Shown here: in pieces, positions 21,730-30,775 of the stretch
Layout of the letters: each line of letters begins with the position of its first letter
Position numbering within the stretch: the stretch's first letter is position 1
Assembly: GCF_010731115.1 (NCBI RefSeq)
Contig: NZ_AP022616.1
Span: 2,046,001-2,110,000, forward strand
Length of the DNA stretch: 64,000 nt
Source of the DNA: Mycolicibacterium phocaicum
Lineage (GTDB): Bacteria; Actinomycetota; Actinomycetes; Mycobacteriales; Mycobacteriaceae
Direction: 5' to 3'
Notes under the pieces: generated by a model
Told to the model about the DNA's origin: nothing
Databases searched by the model: none
What the model saw: only the letters and a program-made list of their open reading frames with translations
Program-made: the position numbers and the translations under genes

Positions 21730-23061
21730 ATGACCACCGAAACACCTTCGCCACGTTTGAGTTTGACCGCGCAGCAACGCGAAGCGCTGGCTGCGGCGGC
21801 GAGGTTCCCGCTGTTGAGTGCGATCCAGGGCAGGCGGTCACGGCGATTTCCCGTTGGCGGCTCCATCCCGGCAGGGCCGTTGGCCTACACCAGTACCCGG
21901 GACGTCGAACCACTCGACGAGGTCGAACGCGCACTGATCCTGGCGACGGTAACCGGCGTCAGCGGCTGGCATTTCGGGATCAGTCACCATCCCGGATATG
22001 CACCGGCGTTCCCGAACTACAGCGGGTCGGCATCAGGTCGCACGTTCCCGTCAGCCGCGGGATTCGAAATCGTCGAGTTCTTCTTCACCGACGATTCGGG
22101 CACCTACTTCCTGTCGTCCCGAGACACGGCACCGACAGTGCCGGTCGACGACGGCGTGGTCGACATCGACGACTGGCTGGCCGCGACGGTGTCGTCCTAT
22201 CGCCAGCTCTCCACCGATCGCATCCACATTCCACGGTCGGAGCCCTACCTCGAAGGCCACAACACGTGGATCGCCAATCACCCCGGCTCGCTGCTGGTCA
22301 TCCCGGTCGCCGATATCGCACAGCATCTGTTGGCCAATCTGGCGTTCTTCCTGCAGAACGGCTACCTGATCTATGACGACGTCAACAACCGGCCGATCCC
22401 GGGACTGAAGGAGGCCGCCGCGGGCCTGGCGCACCGGGACGACGACCCGTTCCCGCTGACCTTCGTCGAGCAGTACTCGCTCACGGAAGCCACCGCCGAG
22501 TTGATGACCAGCGTCTACAACGGGCACCTACTACTCGGGGCGCTGGGCCTGGGCGGTTGGACATTCGACGGTATCGACCGGCTCACCATCCTCGGCGCGT
22601 CCGGCGACCCGGACGTTCCCGGCTTGGGATTCAACGTGCAAACCGACGAACGATGGGCACTGCCCAACCCCACCGGGCTGCCCGGCGTCTTCGAAACCTA
22701 CAGCCGGCCCCACTACCCAGACATCGCCACTGCGGTGCGCGCCTTCGCCAACCGAAAATTCGGCCCCGGCGGGCCTTTTCACCCGGATACCCCAGGGCCG
22801 TGGCGGGATTCGCGAGCCGTGCGTTCGGCGGCGGCCGGGCAGGACGAGCAGTTCATCGAACTGTTGACCATCGCCGCGCAATACATCGACGACACGTTCG
22901 GCAAGTTTCCCGGCACCGTACCCACCGTGCACATCATGAATTACCTTCAGGCACAACACATCGACCTCGGGTTCTACGACACGCATTTCCAGCCGGGGGC
23001 GTATCTGTCGACCCATGCCGAGCACGACCGGATATGGCATGGACGACAGGACTCTCGCTGA
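21730..23061 (+). CDS. Hypothetical protein with weak nitroreductase-superfamily character
   Basis: The 443-residue product starts MTTETPSPRLSLTAQQREAL behind GGGGTAACC. Near the N-terminus LLSAIQGRRSRRFPVGGSIPAG resembles the 'RRSxRxF' segment that begins nitroreductase domains. LDEVERALILATVTGVSGW and, much later, HLLLGALGLGGWTFDGIDRLTILG followed by LGFNV resemble the helix and flavin-proximal glycine motif of that superfamily. These are weak likenesses and I do not recognise a named family. The protein is long for a simple nitroreductase, leaving a ~150-residue middle without known features. No signal peptide or membrane segment is seen. It opens the accessory stretch between comEA and degV. 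Confidence 0.55.
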   Translation: MTTETPSPRLSLTAQQREALAAAARFPLLSAIQGRRSRRFPVGGSIPAGPLAYTSTRDVEPLDEVERALILATVTGVSGWHFGISHHPGYAPAFPNYSGSASGRTFPSAAGFEIVEFFFTDDSGTYFLSSRDTAPTVPVDDGVVDIDDWLAATVSSYRQLSTDRIHIPRSEPYLEGHNTWIANHPGSLLVIPVADIAQHLLANLAFFLQNGYLIYDDVNNRPIPGLKEAAAGLAHRDDDPFPLTFVEQYSLTEATAELMTSVYNGHLLLGALGLGGWTFDGIDRLTILGASGDPDVPGLGFNVQTDERWALPNPTGLPGVFETYSRPHYPDIATAVRAFANRKFGPGGPFHPDTPGPWRDSRAVRSAAAGQDEQFIELLTIAAQYIDDTFGKFPGTVPTVHIMNYLQAQHIDLGFYDTHFQPGAYLSTHAEHDRIWHGRQDSR

Positions 23062-23397
23062 GCTGTGGCTCAGAGACCCTTGTACTTGATGAGTTCCGTG
23101 AGCCGGTCACGCTGCTGAGAGCACCTTCGACGCCCTTAACTGGATCCCCGTCTTGGCTCCGCGCGCAGCACGTCGCGGGCGTCGTTCATGTGCGCCGCGA
23201 TCGCCATGCAGCAGCTGCAGTGGATTCCATCAGGAGACTCCCAGGAAAGCGCTACGATCCGGTGATGAGGCGGGGGCACTCGGCTGTGGCAGTTCGAACT
23301 CTCGCGGTGACCCAGGAGCTGTCAGCGGATACCGCGAGTGCTGGCCCGTTTGTTATCAGACCGGTCCGCGCGGATTCCCGACGTATGGGCGACGGCC
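23062..23397. other. 336-base intergenic stretch without a recognised gene
   Basis: A small imperfect hairpin (CTGAGC/GCTCAG, about 23058-23073) immediately follows the upstream stop and may aid termination. Short open frames here show no protein-like features. Nothing tRNA-like folds convincingly. No conserved element was identified. Confidence 0.5.
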
Positions 23398-24288
23398 ATG
23401 GTGACTGAGCCAGGTTGGTACCCCGATCCATTGGGCGGTCAGGGTGCCCGCTACTGGGATGGCGCTCAATGGGAAGGCGCCATTCAACCAGGACCGCCGA
23501 CGGCGCCCCAGGAGTACCCAGAGCCCCCGCCGACACGAGAGCAAACGCGACGCCAGTGGCCGATCTGGTTGGGATTGGGTCTGGCCGTCGTCATCGCAAT
23601 CGGCTCTGCGGTTTTCGTGGTGACGCGCCCAACTGGAGAACGCACGAACGCAGCACCAATGATCACGCCGACTACGACGCCCGAGCCGAAAGTGTCTCGG
23701 GCCAACGAGGTTGCCGCGGAAGTGCGGTCGGCAATGCAGTCCAAGCTCGACACTGATCCAGACCTTTCACCTCTGCACCTCAAGGTGACTCACGTCGACC
23801 TGGCCAACAAAGCGGGCAACGAATACAAGGGCATAGCGACAGTGACCACCTCGCGTGGGAAGACCCACGATGTGCCGATTGACGTCACAGCCGATGGCGA
23901 CAAGCTCGTGTGGGAGACCGCCCCCGGCGCATTTCTGTTTGCGGTCCAGGACCTGCCGACGCAAGCGCCTGATCGCGCCGCGGCTCCACCGCCACCTCGG
24001 ACGGTTGTTCTACCGCCGCCCTCGGCCATGGGACCCGTCGAGAATTTCAAAATCTGCCCATCAGGCACCAGTGGTGTTGCCTCTGATGAGACAAGCTGCG
24101 CGTTCGCAGACAGCGTGCGCTCATCGTGGTATTCCCAACCAGGCCAGAGCGTTATCGCCTACAGCCCGGTCACCCACCAGTCATACCTGATGACTTGTGT
24201 GCCGGCGACGACCAACATCTGGCCGGGAGCGAAGCGTTGCTCAGGCGTGAATGCCCAGGGCACGACCCTGATCGTGTACATCGACTAA
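23398..24288 (+). CDS. DUF2510-domain single-span membrane protein
   Basis: This 296-residue protein begins with a DUF2510 motif (EPGWYPDPLGGQGARYWDGA QW, residues 4-25), the actinobacterial 'GWYPDP...RWWDG..W' element, followed by a proline-rich linker, one membrane helix (~54-76, PIWLGLGLAVVIAIGSAVF) and an extracytoplasmic part. The outer region has a DUF4333-like segment (VAAEVRSAMQSKLDTDPDLSPLHLKVTHVDLANKAGNEYKGIATV) and a C-terminal domain with four Cys residues (ICPSG, SCAFAD, MTCVP, RCSG) likely to form two disulfides. Function is unknown. The start could be the ATG at 23398 or the adjoining GTG at 23401. Confidence 0.75.
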   Translation: MVTEPGWYPDPLGGQGARYWDGAQWEGAIQPGPPTAPQEYPEPPPTREQTRRQWPIWLGLGLAVVIAIGSAVFVVTRPTGERTNAAPMITPTTTPEPKVSRANEVAAEVRSAMQSKLDTDPDLSPLHLKVTHVDLANKAGNEYKGIATVTTSRGKTHDVPIDVTADGDKLVWETAPGAFLFAVQDLPTQAPDRAAAPPPPRTVVLPPPSAMGPVENFKICPSGTSGVASDETSCAFADSVRSSWYSQPGQSVIAYSPVTHQSYLMTCVPATTNIWPGAKRCSGVNAQGTTLIVYID

Positions 24289-24546
24289 CCAGCTAATGCC
24301 GTTAACGCTATTCACTGCGTTGTCACGATCATCTTTGTGACGTTGACGGGCGCGGCACCACATCCTGTGGGTCCAACAAAAGAAGCGACGGACGTGGGCC
24401 CATGGTCGGCCGACTCCAGGGATTGAATTATCAAGGGTCAACTCCGCTCCGTCTCCTCGATCGTCCGGCCACCGGGACCCCCGAAGGCCGGTAGACACCT
24501 GCGGCATAGTGTCTAGCGAAAGCACAGCCCCAACGAGGAGGCCTCC

Positions 24547-25596
24547 ATGACCACCGACCGCCCGCTCCGCGTCATCCAGTGGACCACCGGCAACATCGGC
24601 AAGCGATCCCTGCACGCCATCATCGCCCGTGACGACATGGAGCTGGTCGGCGTCTACGCGTACGGCGCCGAGAAGGTCGGCGTGGACGCCGCCGAGCTGG
24701 CGGGCTGGCCCGAGCCGACGGGCATCAAGGCCACCAACGACATCGAAGAGCTCGTCGCGCTCAAGCCCGATGCCTGCTGCTACAACCCGATCTGGCCCAG
24801 CGTCGACGAGCTGGTCCGGCTGCTGGAATCAGGCATCAACGTGTGTTCGACCGCGGCCTGGATCACCGGCGGCAAGCAGAGCCCGGAGGACCTCGCGCGC
24901 ATCCAGAAGGCCTGCGAGGCAGGCAATTCCACGATCTTCGGCAGCGGCGCGCACCCTGGCCTGACCAACATGATGGGCATGGTGCTGTCCAGCGCGTGCG
25001 AGAGCGTCGACGAAATCCGCATCACCGAGTCGGTCGACTGCGGCGTCTACGAATCGGCCGGCACCATGGCCGCGATGGGCTTCGGCAAAGACCCGGAGAC
25101 GCCGGGCCTGGCCGAGAGCGTGCGCCTGGAGAGCGAGGTGTTCGCCGAGTCGGCCGCGATGATGGCCGACGCCATCGGCGCCAAACTCGACAAGATCACC
25201 TTCGACGTCACCTTCACGCCGGCGACCGAGGACTCTGACCTGGGGTTCATGCAGATCCCGAAGGGCACAGTGGCCAGCGTCTACGGCTACCACCGCGGCT
25301 GGGTCGGCGACAAGAACGTCGTCAGCGTCGGCTTCAACTGGATCATGGGCGAACACGTCACGCCGCCGAAGCCGGTGGCACACGGCCACGTGATCCAGGT
25401 GTTCGGCGTACCCAACATGCGCACCGTCGTGTACTGCCTGCCGTCAAAGGACTGGAGCGAGGTCAGCCTCAACGGCCTCGGCATGATCTACACCGCGCTG
25501 CCGGTCACCAACGCGGTGCCTGCAGTAGTGGCCGCCGCACCGGGCATTCTCACGCTCAAGGATCTGCCGCCGGTCACCGGACGCTTCCACGGGTAG
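24547..25596 (+). CDS. NAD(P)-dependent dehydrogenase, dihydrodipicolinate reductase-like
   Basis: The 349-residue enzyme has an N-terminal Rossmann fold (RVIQWTTGNIGKRSLHAII with the G-x-x-G dinucleotide loop at ~13-18) and continues NPIWPSVDELVRLLESGINVCSTAAW, GSGAHPGLTNMM and ITESVDCGVYESAGTMAAMGFG. This is the pattern of the DapB-like / 2,4-diaminopentanoate dehydrogenase family that is heavily expanded in mycobacteria. It is not the lysine-pathway DapB, which is shorter and carries a distinct catalytic His motif. The substrate is unknown. A good AACGAGGAGG ribosome site precedes the ATG. The 258-base gap before it contains CATAGTGTC near 24504, a possible promoter core. Confidence 0.78.
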   Translation: MTTDRPLRVIQWTTGNIGKRSLHAIIARDDMELVGVYAYGAEKVGVDAAELAGWPEPTGIKATNDIEELVALKPDACCYNPIWPSVDELVRLLESGINVCSTAAWITGGKQSPEDLARIQKACEAGNSTIFGSGAHPGLTNMMGMVLSSACESVDEIRITESVDCGVYESAGTMAAMGFGKDPETPGLAESVRLESEVFAESAAMMADAIGAKLDKITFDVTFTPATEDSDLGFMQIPKGTVASVYGYHRGWVGDKNVVSVGFNWIMGEHVTPPKPVAHGHVIQVFGVPNMRTVVYCLPSKDWSEVSLNGLGMIYTALPVTNAVPAVVAAAPGILTLKDLPPVTGRFHG

Positions 25597-25606
25597 CCAA
25601 ATCCGT

Positions 25607-25801
25607 TCAAAGCCGGTACATTTCACGCGCCATCAGCGCGTCCTCGATGTACTCGACATGAGTGTCGTAGATGGGATGCTCGTCGGCCAACCGATGCATC
25701 ACATCACCGATGGCATGCTCCGCATCGGTGAGCCAGTGGGGTGCGGAAGGTGCGTGAGCTGCCAGGGCGTGGGGCCAGCTGAGGTGCAGTGTGTGGCTCA
25801 T
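25607..25801 (-). CDS. Small hypothetical protein (64 aa)
   Basis: The product is MSHTLHLSWPHALAAHAPSA... followed by a helical, histidine- and acid-rich stretch (DAEHAIGDVMHRLADEHP, YIEDALMAREMYRL). An AAAGGTGA ribosome site lies 6 bases upstream of the ATG at 25801; a GTG at 25810 is the alternative start. It is convergent with the dehydrogenase and divergent from the truncated LuxR gene. No family is recognised. The ribosome site and compact fit between neighbours support coding. Confidence 0.45.
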   Translation of the reverse strand: MSHTLHLSWPHALAAHAPSAPHWLTDAEHAIGDVMHRLADEHPIYDTHVEYIEDALMAREMYRL

Positions 25802-25974
25802 GGTCGTCACCTTTCAGTCGGGTCTGCGGAAGGGCTGCCGCTCTGGATTCAGAGTGCGGTGACGGCGGCGCCGGGGAGCGAGTAGCCGGGTACTCGAATG
25901 CGACCCCGCGTGGCGGACCCCTACCTGCGTAGTTCGGCCTGTCCACGGAGCGGGCCGCCAACTACCCTGTTCCA

Positions 25975-26967
25975 ATGCGGTTGAAATGGCCGCTGACCGG
26001 CCGCAACGAGGAACTGCAGTCCATCGCCGACGCCATGTCGGACCCGACACTGGCGGGAATCGTGTTGTGTGGCGCCGCGGGCGTCGGAAAGAGCCGCGTG
26101 GCCCGAGATGCGTTACACGCCATGGCGTCAGCCCAGACCCGGACTCGATGGGCGGTCGGTACCGCATCGGCACGTGCACTTCCGTTGGGCGCTTTCGCCT
26201 CATGGGCGCCGCCCGCCGCGGATTCGCTCCAACTGGTTCGTGGCGTGATCGACTCTTTGACGACGACGCCGGCAGGCTCGGACGTCGTCCTGGGGGTCGA
26301 CGACGCACACCTACTCGACGATCTGTCGGTGTTCGTCCTGCACCAGATCATCCAGCGACGCGCCGCGAAAATCATCCTGACGATTCGCGACGGCGAGCCG
26401 ATGCCGCCCGGACTCGAGGATGTGCGTTCGAGTGGCGAACTCGGGCGCCTCGACCTACAGCCCTTGTCCCGCGAGGAGACCTCGACGCTGCTCGCTGCGA
26501 CGCTGAACGGGCCGGTGGCTTCCGACACCGCGCAGCGGTTGTGGGCGCTCACTCGTGGCAATGCCCTCTACCTGCGCAACATCGTCGACCAGGAGGTGGC
26601 AGACGGGCGCCTGGCCCGATGCCGCGGCACGTGGACCTGGACGGGCGACATCGCCATCCCATCGAGCCTGGTGGAGTTGATCGAGTCCAGGATGCGCGGC
26701 CTTCCGCCTGCCGCCGGCGAGGTCGTAGACCTCTTGGCTGTCGGCGAGCCGCTCGACCTGGCCGCACTGCGCCGGATCGCCGATCCGGTAGGAATCGAAG
26801 AAGCCGAGGTGCGCGGCCTGATCACGCTGAAGTCGAACGACGTCCGGCTGGCCCATCCGCTCTACGGAGAGGTACGTCGTGCCCGTGCCGCGCAGACCCG
26901 CCTTCGTCGGCTGCCCAAGACCGGCACCACCAACCGCGACGAACTCGCCGCACTCCTGAGCCGCTGA
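25975..26967 (+). CDS. LAL-type regulator reduced to its ATPase by an in-frame deletion
   Basis: The 330-residue product matches the first ~305 residues of the 865-residue regulator at 27020: LTGRNEELQSIADAMSDP, Walker A GAAGVGKSRVARDAL, Walker B DVVLGVDDAHLLDDLSVFVLHQI, and VELIESRMRGLPPAAGEVVDLLAVGEP. After RLAHPLYGEVRRARAAQTRLRRL the sequence jumps straight to PKTGTTNRDELAALLSR, the final residues of a LuxR helix-turn-helix. The entire middle (TPR-like region) and nearly all of the DNA-binding domain are missing while the frame is kept. TACCCT six bases before the ATG suggests a leaderless transcript, like its paralogue. It cannot bind DNA itself. It may be a decaying gene or a trans-acting ATPase modulating the full-length copy. 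Confidence 0.75.
   Translation: MRLKWPLTGRNEELQSIADAMSDPTLAGIVLCGAAGVGKSRVARDALHAMASAQTRTRWAVGTASARALPLGAFASWAPPAADSLQLVRGVIDSLTTTPAGSDVVLGVDDAHLLDDLSVFVLHQIIQRRAAKIILTIRDGEPMPPGLEDVRSSGELGRLDLQPLSREETSTLLAATLNGPVASDTAQRLWALTRGNALYLRNIVDQEVADGRLARCRGTWTWTGDIAIPSSLVELIESRMRGLPPAAGEVVDLLAVGEPLDLAALRRIADPVGIEEAEVRGLITLKSNDVRLAHPLYGEVRRARAAQTRLRRLPKTGTTNRDELAALLSR
26915..26951 (+). repeat. 37-bp direct repeat shared by the two LAL genes (copy 1)
   Basis: Beginning CCAAGACCGGCACCACCAAC, this is identical over 37 bases to 29565-29601, the 3' end of the full-length regulator. It marks the deletion junction in the short gene. Confidence 0.9.
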
Positions 26968-27019
26968 CAGCAACGCCGTAGCAGTGCCGTCCCGCCGTGA
27001 TCCCGCCTACGCTGTCTGA

Positions 27020-29617
27020 GTGCGCCTGACCTGGCCACTGACCGGCCGCAACGAAGAACTTGCGGCCATCGACGCCGCGATGTCCGACCCCGACTCGTCC
27101 GGCGTGGTGCTGCACGGCGCTGCCGGCGTGGGCAAGAGTCGCATCGCGCGCGAAGCCCTGGCGCGCGCTGCCGGCGCGGGCAGCACGACGCACTGGGCGG
27201 TGGGCACCGCATCGGCGCGCGCACTGCCCCTCGGCGCGCTGACCGCCTGGATGACGGCCGAGATGGATGGGCCCCAACTCGTTCGGCTGATGGTCGATGC
27301 CCTCACCACCACGTCGCACGGCGCCGCGGTCATCGTCGGCGTGGACGACGTCCACCTGCTCGACGATCTGTCGGCTTTCGTCCTGCATCAGATCGCGCGT
27401 CGGCGGACCGCGAAACTCGTCTTGACGCTGCGGGACGGTGAGACAGTTCCCCCTGGGGTCCAAGAGATTTGGGCTGCAGGCGAGTTTCATCGCATCGATC
27501 TGCAACCGTTGTCGGCCGACGAGACCGCCGGCCTCTTGAGCGTCACCCTCGGCGGAACTGTCGACCCGGGCGCGGGGCACCGGCTGTGGAGTCTCACGCG
27601 CGGCAACGTCCTCTACCTGCACCACATGGTGGAACAGGAGGTGTCGGCCGGCCGACTGGCACCCGACGACGGCTGCTGGCGCTGGGCCGGAGGAATGACC
27701 GTGGCACCGGCACTCGTCGAGCTGATCGAATCGCGGATGGGTGCGCTACCTCCTGCGGTCGGGGACGTCATCGACATCCTGGCCGTCGGCGAACCGATGG
27801 ACATCCGATCACTCACTGACATCACCGATCCGGCGGCGGTGGAGGACGCCGAAGTACGCAGCCTCATAACCCTCGACAGCAGTGACGGCACGGCGAAAGT
27901 CCGGCTGGCGCATCCCCTCTACGGTGAAGTGCGCCGCGAACGCGCTCCGGCGCTGCGGCTCCGGCGGCTCCGCGGCCTGGTCGCAACTGCCTTGGTGGCC
28001 GACACGGACCAGGACGATGCGATGTTGGTACGTCGCGCCACCTTGGTGCTCGATTCCGATCTTCCGCCCGAACCCGACCTGTTCCTGGCCGCATCTCGAG
28101 CAGCCGTTCACCTGCTGAATACGCCACTGGCGGAACGGCTGTCGGAAGCTGCGGTAGCAGCCGGCGGTGGCATGCCGGCAGAGCTCCAACTCGGCTACTG
28201 CATGGTCTGGCTGGGCAGCGCAGCGGAGGCACAATCCAAGTTGGCCGCACTCGCCGACCGCGCGGAGACCGACGTCGAACGGGCCCGAATAGCCACCCTC
28301 CGCGGACACAACACGTACTGGACCCTTCGTCAGCCGAAGTCAGCCGAAGCAATCCTCGACGAGGCCGAAGCGGCCGTTGCCGATCCACTCGCCCGGCGGA
28401 TCCTCGCCGCACAGCGAGCCTCTTTTCACGCGGATCTCGGCCGACCATCAGCGGCGGTCCGGATGGCCGACGCGGCCCTTTCCGGACCGCTGCCCGACGA
28501 GGACGGGGCCCTTGCCTCCTGGGCCAAGGTCGGCGGACTGGCGCTGTTGGGCCGTGTCGGCGAACTCGGGACGGCGGCCGCACTGGGCCAGACCGCCGCG
28601 ACCGTCGCACCCAACGGCTCGGTGCTTCGCAACGGCCTCAGCTACCGATACATGATCGGCCTCAAGCTCGCAGGCCTGATTCACGACGCCGAGGACGTCG
28701 CGCGACAGGCCTGGCGCGACATGCAGGACACCTGGCTTCCGCACAGCGGAGAGGTCCATCTGGGACAGGCCCAACTCGCCGGCGGGCAGGTCGCCGTGGC
28801 GCTGAAGCGACTACAACGGGCCGTGACCGTAATGGCCCCGTTCGGCGAAGTCGGTGGCTGGCCCTTCCGCGGCCGACTGGGTATTACGCAGGCACTGGCG
28901 TGGGCCGGCGATGCCACGGCCGCCCGGCACGCTTTGATCGACCTCGAGGCGAACCTGCACCCGGGAATGTTGTTCCTCGCAACCGAGGTGACACTGGCCC
29001 GGGCGTGGGTGGCCGCCGCCGAAGGGTCGCTGACCGAAGCCGTGCAACTGGCTCGCACCGCCGCGGCCGACGCCCGCGACGCAGGACAGCCGGCATACGA
29101 AGTGCTGGCGTGGCAGACCGCGGCGCAGTTCGGCGACGGCTCAGGAGCCGACCGACTGCTGCAACTCACCTCTATCGTCGAAGGCCCCCGGGTCGGCCTG
29201 GCAGCACGCTTCGCCTGCGCGCTGCAGGCCGGTGCCGCCGACGAACTCGTCACCATGTCAACGGATTTCGAGGACCACGGCGAGCTCATCGCGGCGATCG
29301 ACGCAGCCGCCCACGCGGCACTGGCCTACCGCAAACACGGCCAACGCGGCTCGGCGCTCACCTGCGTGACCCGCGCGCAGACACTCGCCCAACACTGCGG
29401 CGCCAGTACACCCGCGCTCCGGCGGGCCGCCCAACCGCTCCCTCTGACCGATCGCGAACGCGAGATCGTCATCCTCCTCGGCCACGGCCTTTCCAGCCCC
29501 GCCATCGCCCACAGACTCACCCTGTCCCCCCGCACCGTCGAAGGCCACATCTACCGTGCCATGGCCAAGACCGGCACCACCAACCGCGACGAACTCGCCG
29601 CGCTGCTGCGGCGGTAG
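27020..29617 (+). CDS. Large ATP-binding LuxR-family (LAL) transcriptional regulator
   Basis: The 865-residue protein has an N-terminal STAND/AAA ATPase with Walker A GAAGVGKSRIAREAL (~35-49) and Walker B VIVGVDDVHLLDD (~107-119), a long helical repeat middle (~330-790) rich in Ala/Leu as in TPR-like sensor regions, and a C-terminal LuxR helix-turn-helix (LTDREREIVILLGHGLSSPAIAHRLTLSPRTVEGHIYRAMAK..., ~800-865). LAL proteins sense a ligand through the middle region, bind ATP and activate transcription. The GTG at 27020 follows TACGCT with a six-base gap, the same leaderless layout as the truncated paralogue upstream. Targets are unknown; neighbouring accessory genes are candidates. Confidence 0.9.
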   Translation: MRLTWPLTGRNEELAAIDAAMSDPDSSGVVLHGAAGVGKSRIAREALARAAGAGSTTHWAVGTASARALPLGALTAWMTAEMDGPQLVRLMVDALTTTSHGAAVIVGVDDVHLLDDLSAFVLHQIARRRTAKLVLTLRDGETVPPGVQEIWAAGEFHRIDLQPLSADETAGLLSVTLGGTVDPGAGHRLWSLTRGNVLYLHHMVEQEVSAGRLAPDDGCWRWAGGMTVAPALVELIESRMGALPPAVGDVIDILAVGEPMDIRSLTDITDPAAVEDAEVRSLITLDSSDGTAKVRLAHPLYGEVRRERAPALRLRRLRGLVATALVADTDQDDAMLVRRATLVLDSDLPPEPDLFLAASRAAVHLLNTPLAERLSEAAVAAGGGMPAELQLGYCMVWLGSAAEAQSKLAALADRAETDVERARIATLRGHNTYWTLRQPKSAEAILDEAEAAVADPLARRILAAQRASFHADLGRPSAAVRMADAALSGPLPDEDGALASWAKVGGLALLGRVGELGTAAALGQTAATVAPNGSVLRNGLSYRYMIGLKLAGLIHDAEDVARQAWRDMQDTWLPHSGEVHLGQAQLAGGQVAVALKRLQRAVTVMAPFGEVGGWPFRGRLGITQALAWAGDATAARHALIDLEANLHPGMLFLATEVTLARAWVAAAEGSLTEAVQLARTAAADARDAGQPAYEVLAWQTAAQFGDGSGADRLLQLTSIVEGPRVGLAARFACALQAGAADELVTMSTDFEDHGELIAAIDAAAHAALAYRKHGQRGSALTCVTRAQTLAQHCGASTPALRRAAQPLPLTDREREIVILLGHGLSSPAIAHRLTLSPRTVEGHIYRAMAKTGTTNRDELAALLRR
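29565..29601 (+). repeat. 37-bp direct repeat shared by the two LAL genes (copy 2)
   Basis: Identical to 26915-26951. It lies in the third helix region of the LuxR domain and runs to within 16 bases of the gene end. Confidence 0.9.
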
Positions 29618-29687
29618 GGACGCCCCCGCCCGATTCGAGTACCCGCCTACTCAGTCCTGCGTGCCCAGTAACGCACAGGCTCATCAC

Positions 29688-29927
29688 ATGGCCACGTCAA
29701 CTTCCCGCGAGCAGGCGCTGCGGCGGCTGCCGTTGCCCTATTCACTTGCCCTGCGGTTGCGCGACGCACGCGTCGCTGCGGACCTGATCTGCGAGTACGT
29801 CGGCGTCGAGCCGTCCGCACTGGCCGGCATCTACCGCATCGGCGAGGCGAAACTGGCTGCCGCACAACATGACCTGGGAGTGACGGGGCCGGCCACGCTG
29901 CCGGTTGCGTTCGAGCCGGGTCGCTGA
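29688..29927 (+). CDS. Small helical protein, possibly sigma-region-4/HTH-like (79 aa)
   Basis: The product MATSTSREQALRRLPLPYSL then LALRLRDARVAADLICEYVG and VEPSALAGIYRIGEAKLAAA reads as four short helices. The 'LP-PYSLALRLRDA-VA-dlIc-yvGV-psal' pattern resembles the helix-turn-helix of sigma-70 region 4 or a short DNA-binding domain, without the rest of a sigma factor. It follows the LAL regulator by 70 bases in the same direction and converges with degV. No named family is recognised. Confidence 0.55.
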   Translation: MATSTSREQALRRLPLPYSLALRLRDARVAADLICEYVGVEPSALAGIYRIGEAKLAAAQHDLGVTGPATLPVAFEPGR

Positions 29928-29936
29928 CGACGGACG

Positions 29937-30773
29937 CTAGCCCTGCGTGTTGACGATGACACCGACCGCGCCGGAGCCGACGTGCACCGCCAGCACCGGC
30001 CCCATGTCGGTCACCACGAGTGATTCGACCTGGGGTAGACGGGAAGTCAGTGCGGCGCCGATCGACGCGGCGTCGTCGTGATTGTCGACGTGGTGCACGG
30101 CGATGGATGCGGGCCGGTCGCCGACGAGCGCGACCACCCGCTCGATCATCGCGGCATGCGCCTTGGCGACGGTCCGAATCCGCTGATCCAGTACCAGCCG
30201 GCCGTCGATGTCCAACTGCAGCAACGGCTTCAGCGACAACGCGGTACCGAGCCAGGAGGCCGCCGTGCCGATGCGGCCACTGCGCCGCAGGTTGTCCAGC
30301 CGGTGCACGACGATGAACCCGTGCTGCCGCCCGGATTCCGAACGCGCCTGCGCTTCGACGGCATCCAGATCGGCACCGGCCGCTGCGGCCCGGGCCGCAG
30401 CCACGGCGACGAATCCGACGCCCATCGCGGCAGAACGCGAATTGACAACGCGCACAGACGAACCCAGCTCGCGGCCCACCGCCGCCGCGGCACTGAACGT
30501 GCTCGACAGACCGGCCGACAGATGCACCGCCACCACGCCGTCGCCGCCGCTGTCGGCCAGCGCCTGCTTGTAGACGTCAGTCAGATCCGCGGGCGCCGCA
30601 CCGGACGTGGACACATGCGACCGGTCCTGGATGTCCTGCGGAATCGGGTCGATCCCGTCCTGGTAATCGATGCCGTCCTGCAGCACGTGCAGCGGGACCA
30701 CCCGAATGTCCCAGCGCTTCAACTCTTCTGGGTCAAGCCGAGCCGACGAGTCGGTGACCACCACCACTGCCAT
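29937..30773 (-). CDS. DegV family fatty-acid-binding protein (Rv2417c type)
   Basis: The 278-residue protein matches DegV: N-terminal VVVTDSSARLDPEELKRWDIRVVPLHVLQDGIDY, STSGAAPADLTDVYKQAL, VVAVHLSAGLSSTFSAA and SAAMGVGFVAVAAARAA. DegV/FakB proteins bind a single fatty acid in a deep pocket, the Ser/Thr of the TDSS and STS-type motifs contacting its carboxylate, and in Gram-positives hand it to a fatty acid kinase. No kinase gene is nearby. It lies two bases downstream of octT at the end of the rsfS-gpgP-octT operon, where lipid acyl groups are also used, so an acyl-carrier role is plausible. Confidence 0.9.
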   Translation of the reverse strand: MAVVVVTDSSARLDPEELKRWDIRVVPLHVLQDGIDYQDGIDPIPQDIQDRSHVSTSGAAPADLTDVYKQALADSGGDGVVAVHLSAGLSSTFSAAAAVGRELGSSVRVVNSRSAAMGVGFVAVAAARAAAAGADLDAVEAQARSESGRQHGFIVVHRLDNLRRSGRIGTAASWLGTALSLKPLLQLDIDGRLVLDQRIRTVAKAHAAMIERVVALVGDRPASIAVHHVDNHDDAASIGAALTSRLPQVESLVVTDMGPVLAVHVGSGAVGVIVNTQG

Positions 30774-30775
30774 GG

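Noticed and set aside
23270..23330. A tRNA-like GCAGTTCGAACT segment in the 23.1-23.4 kb gap
   Set aside because: No acceptor, D or anticodon arms fold around it.
25986..26981. A 331-codon plus-strand frame overlapping the truncated LAL gene
   Set aside because: It is the +2 shadow of a frame with clear Walker motifs; its own composition is Arg-rich and featureless.
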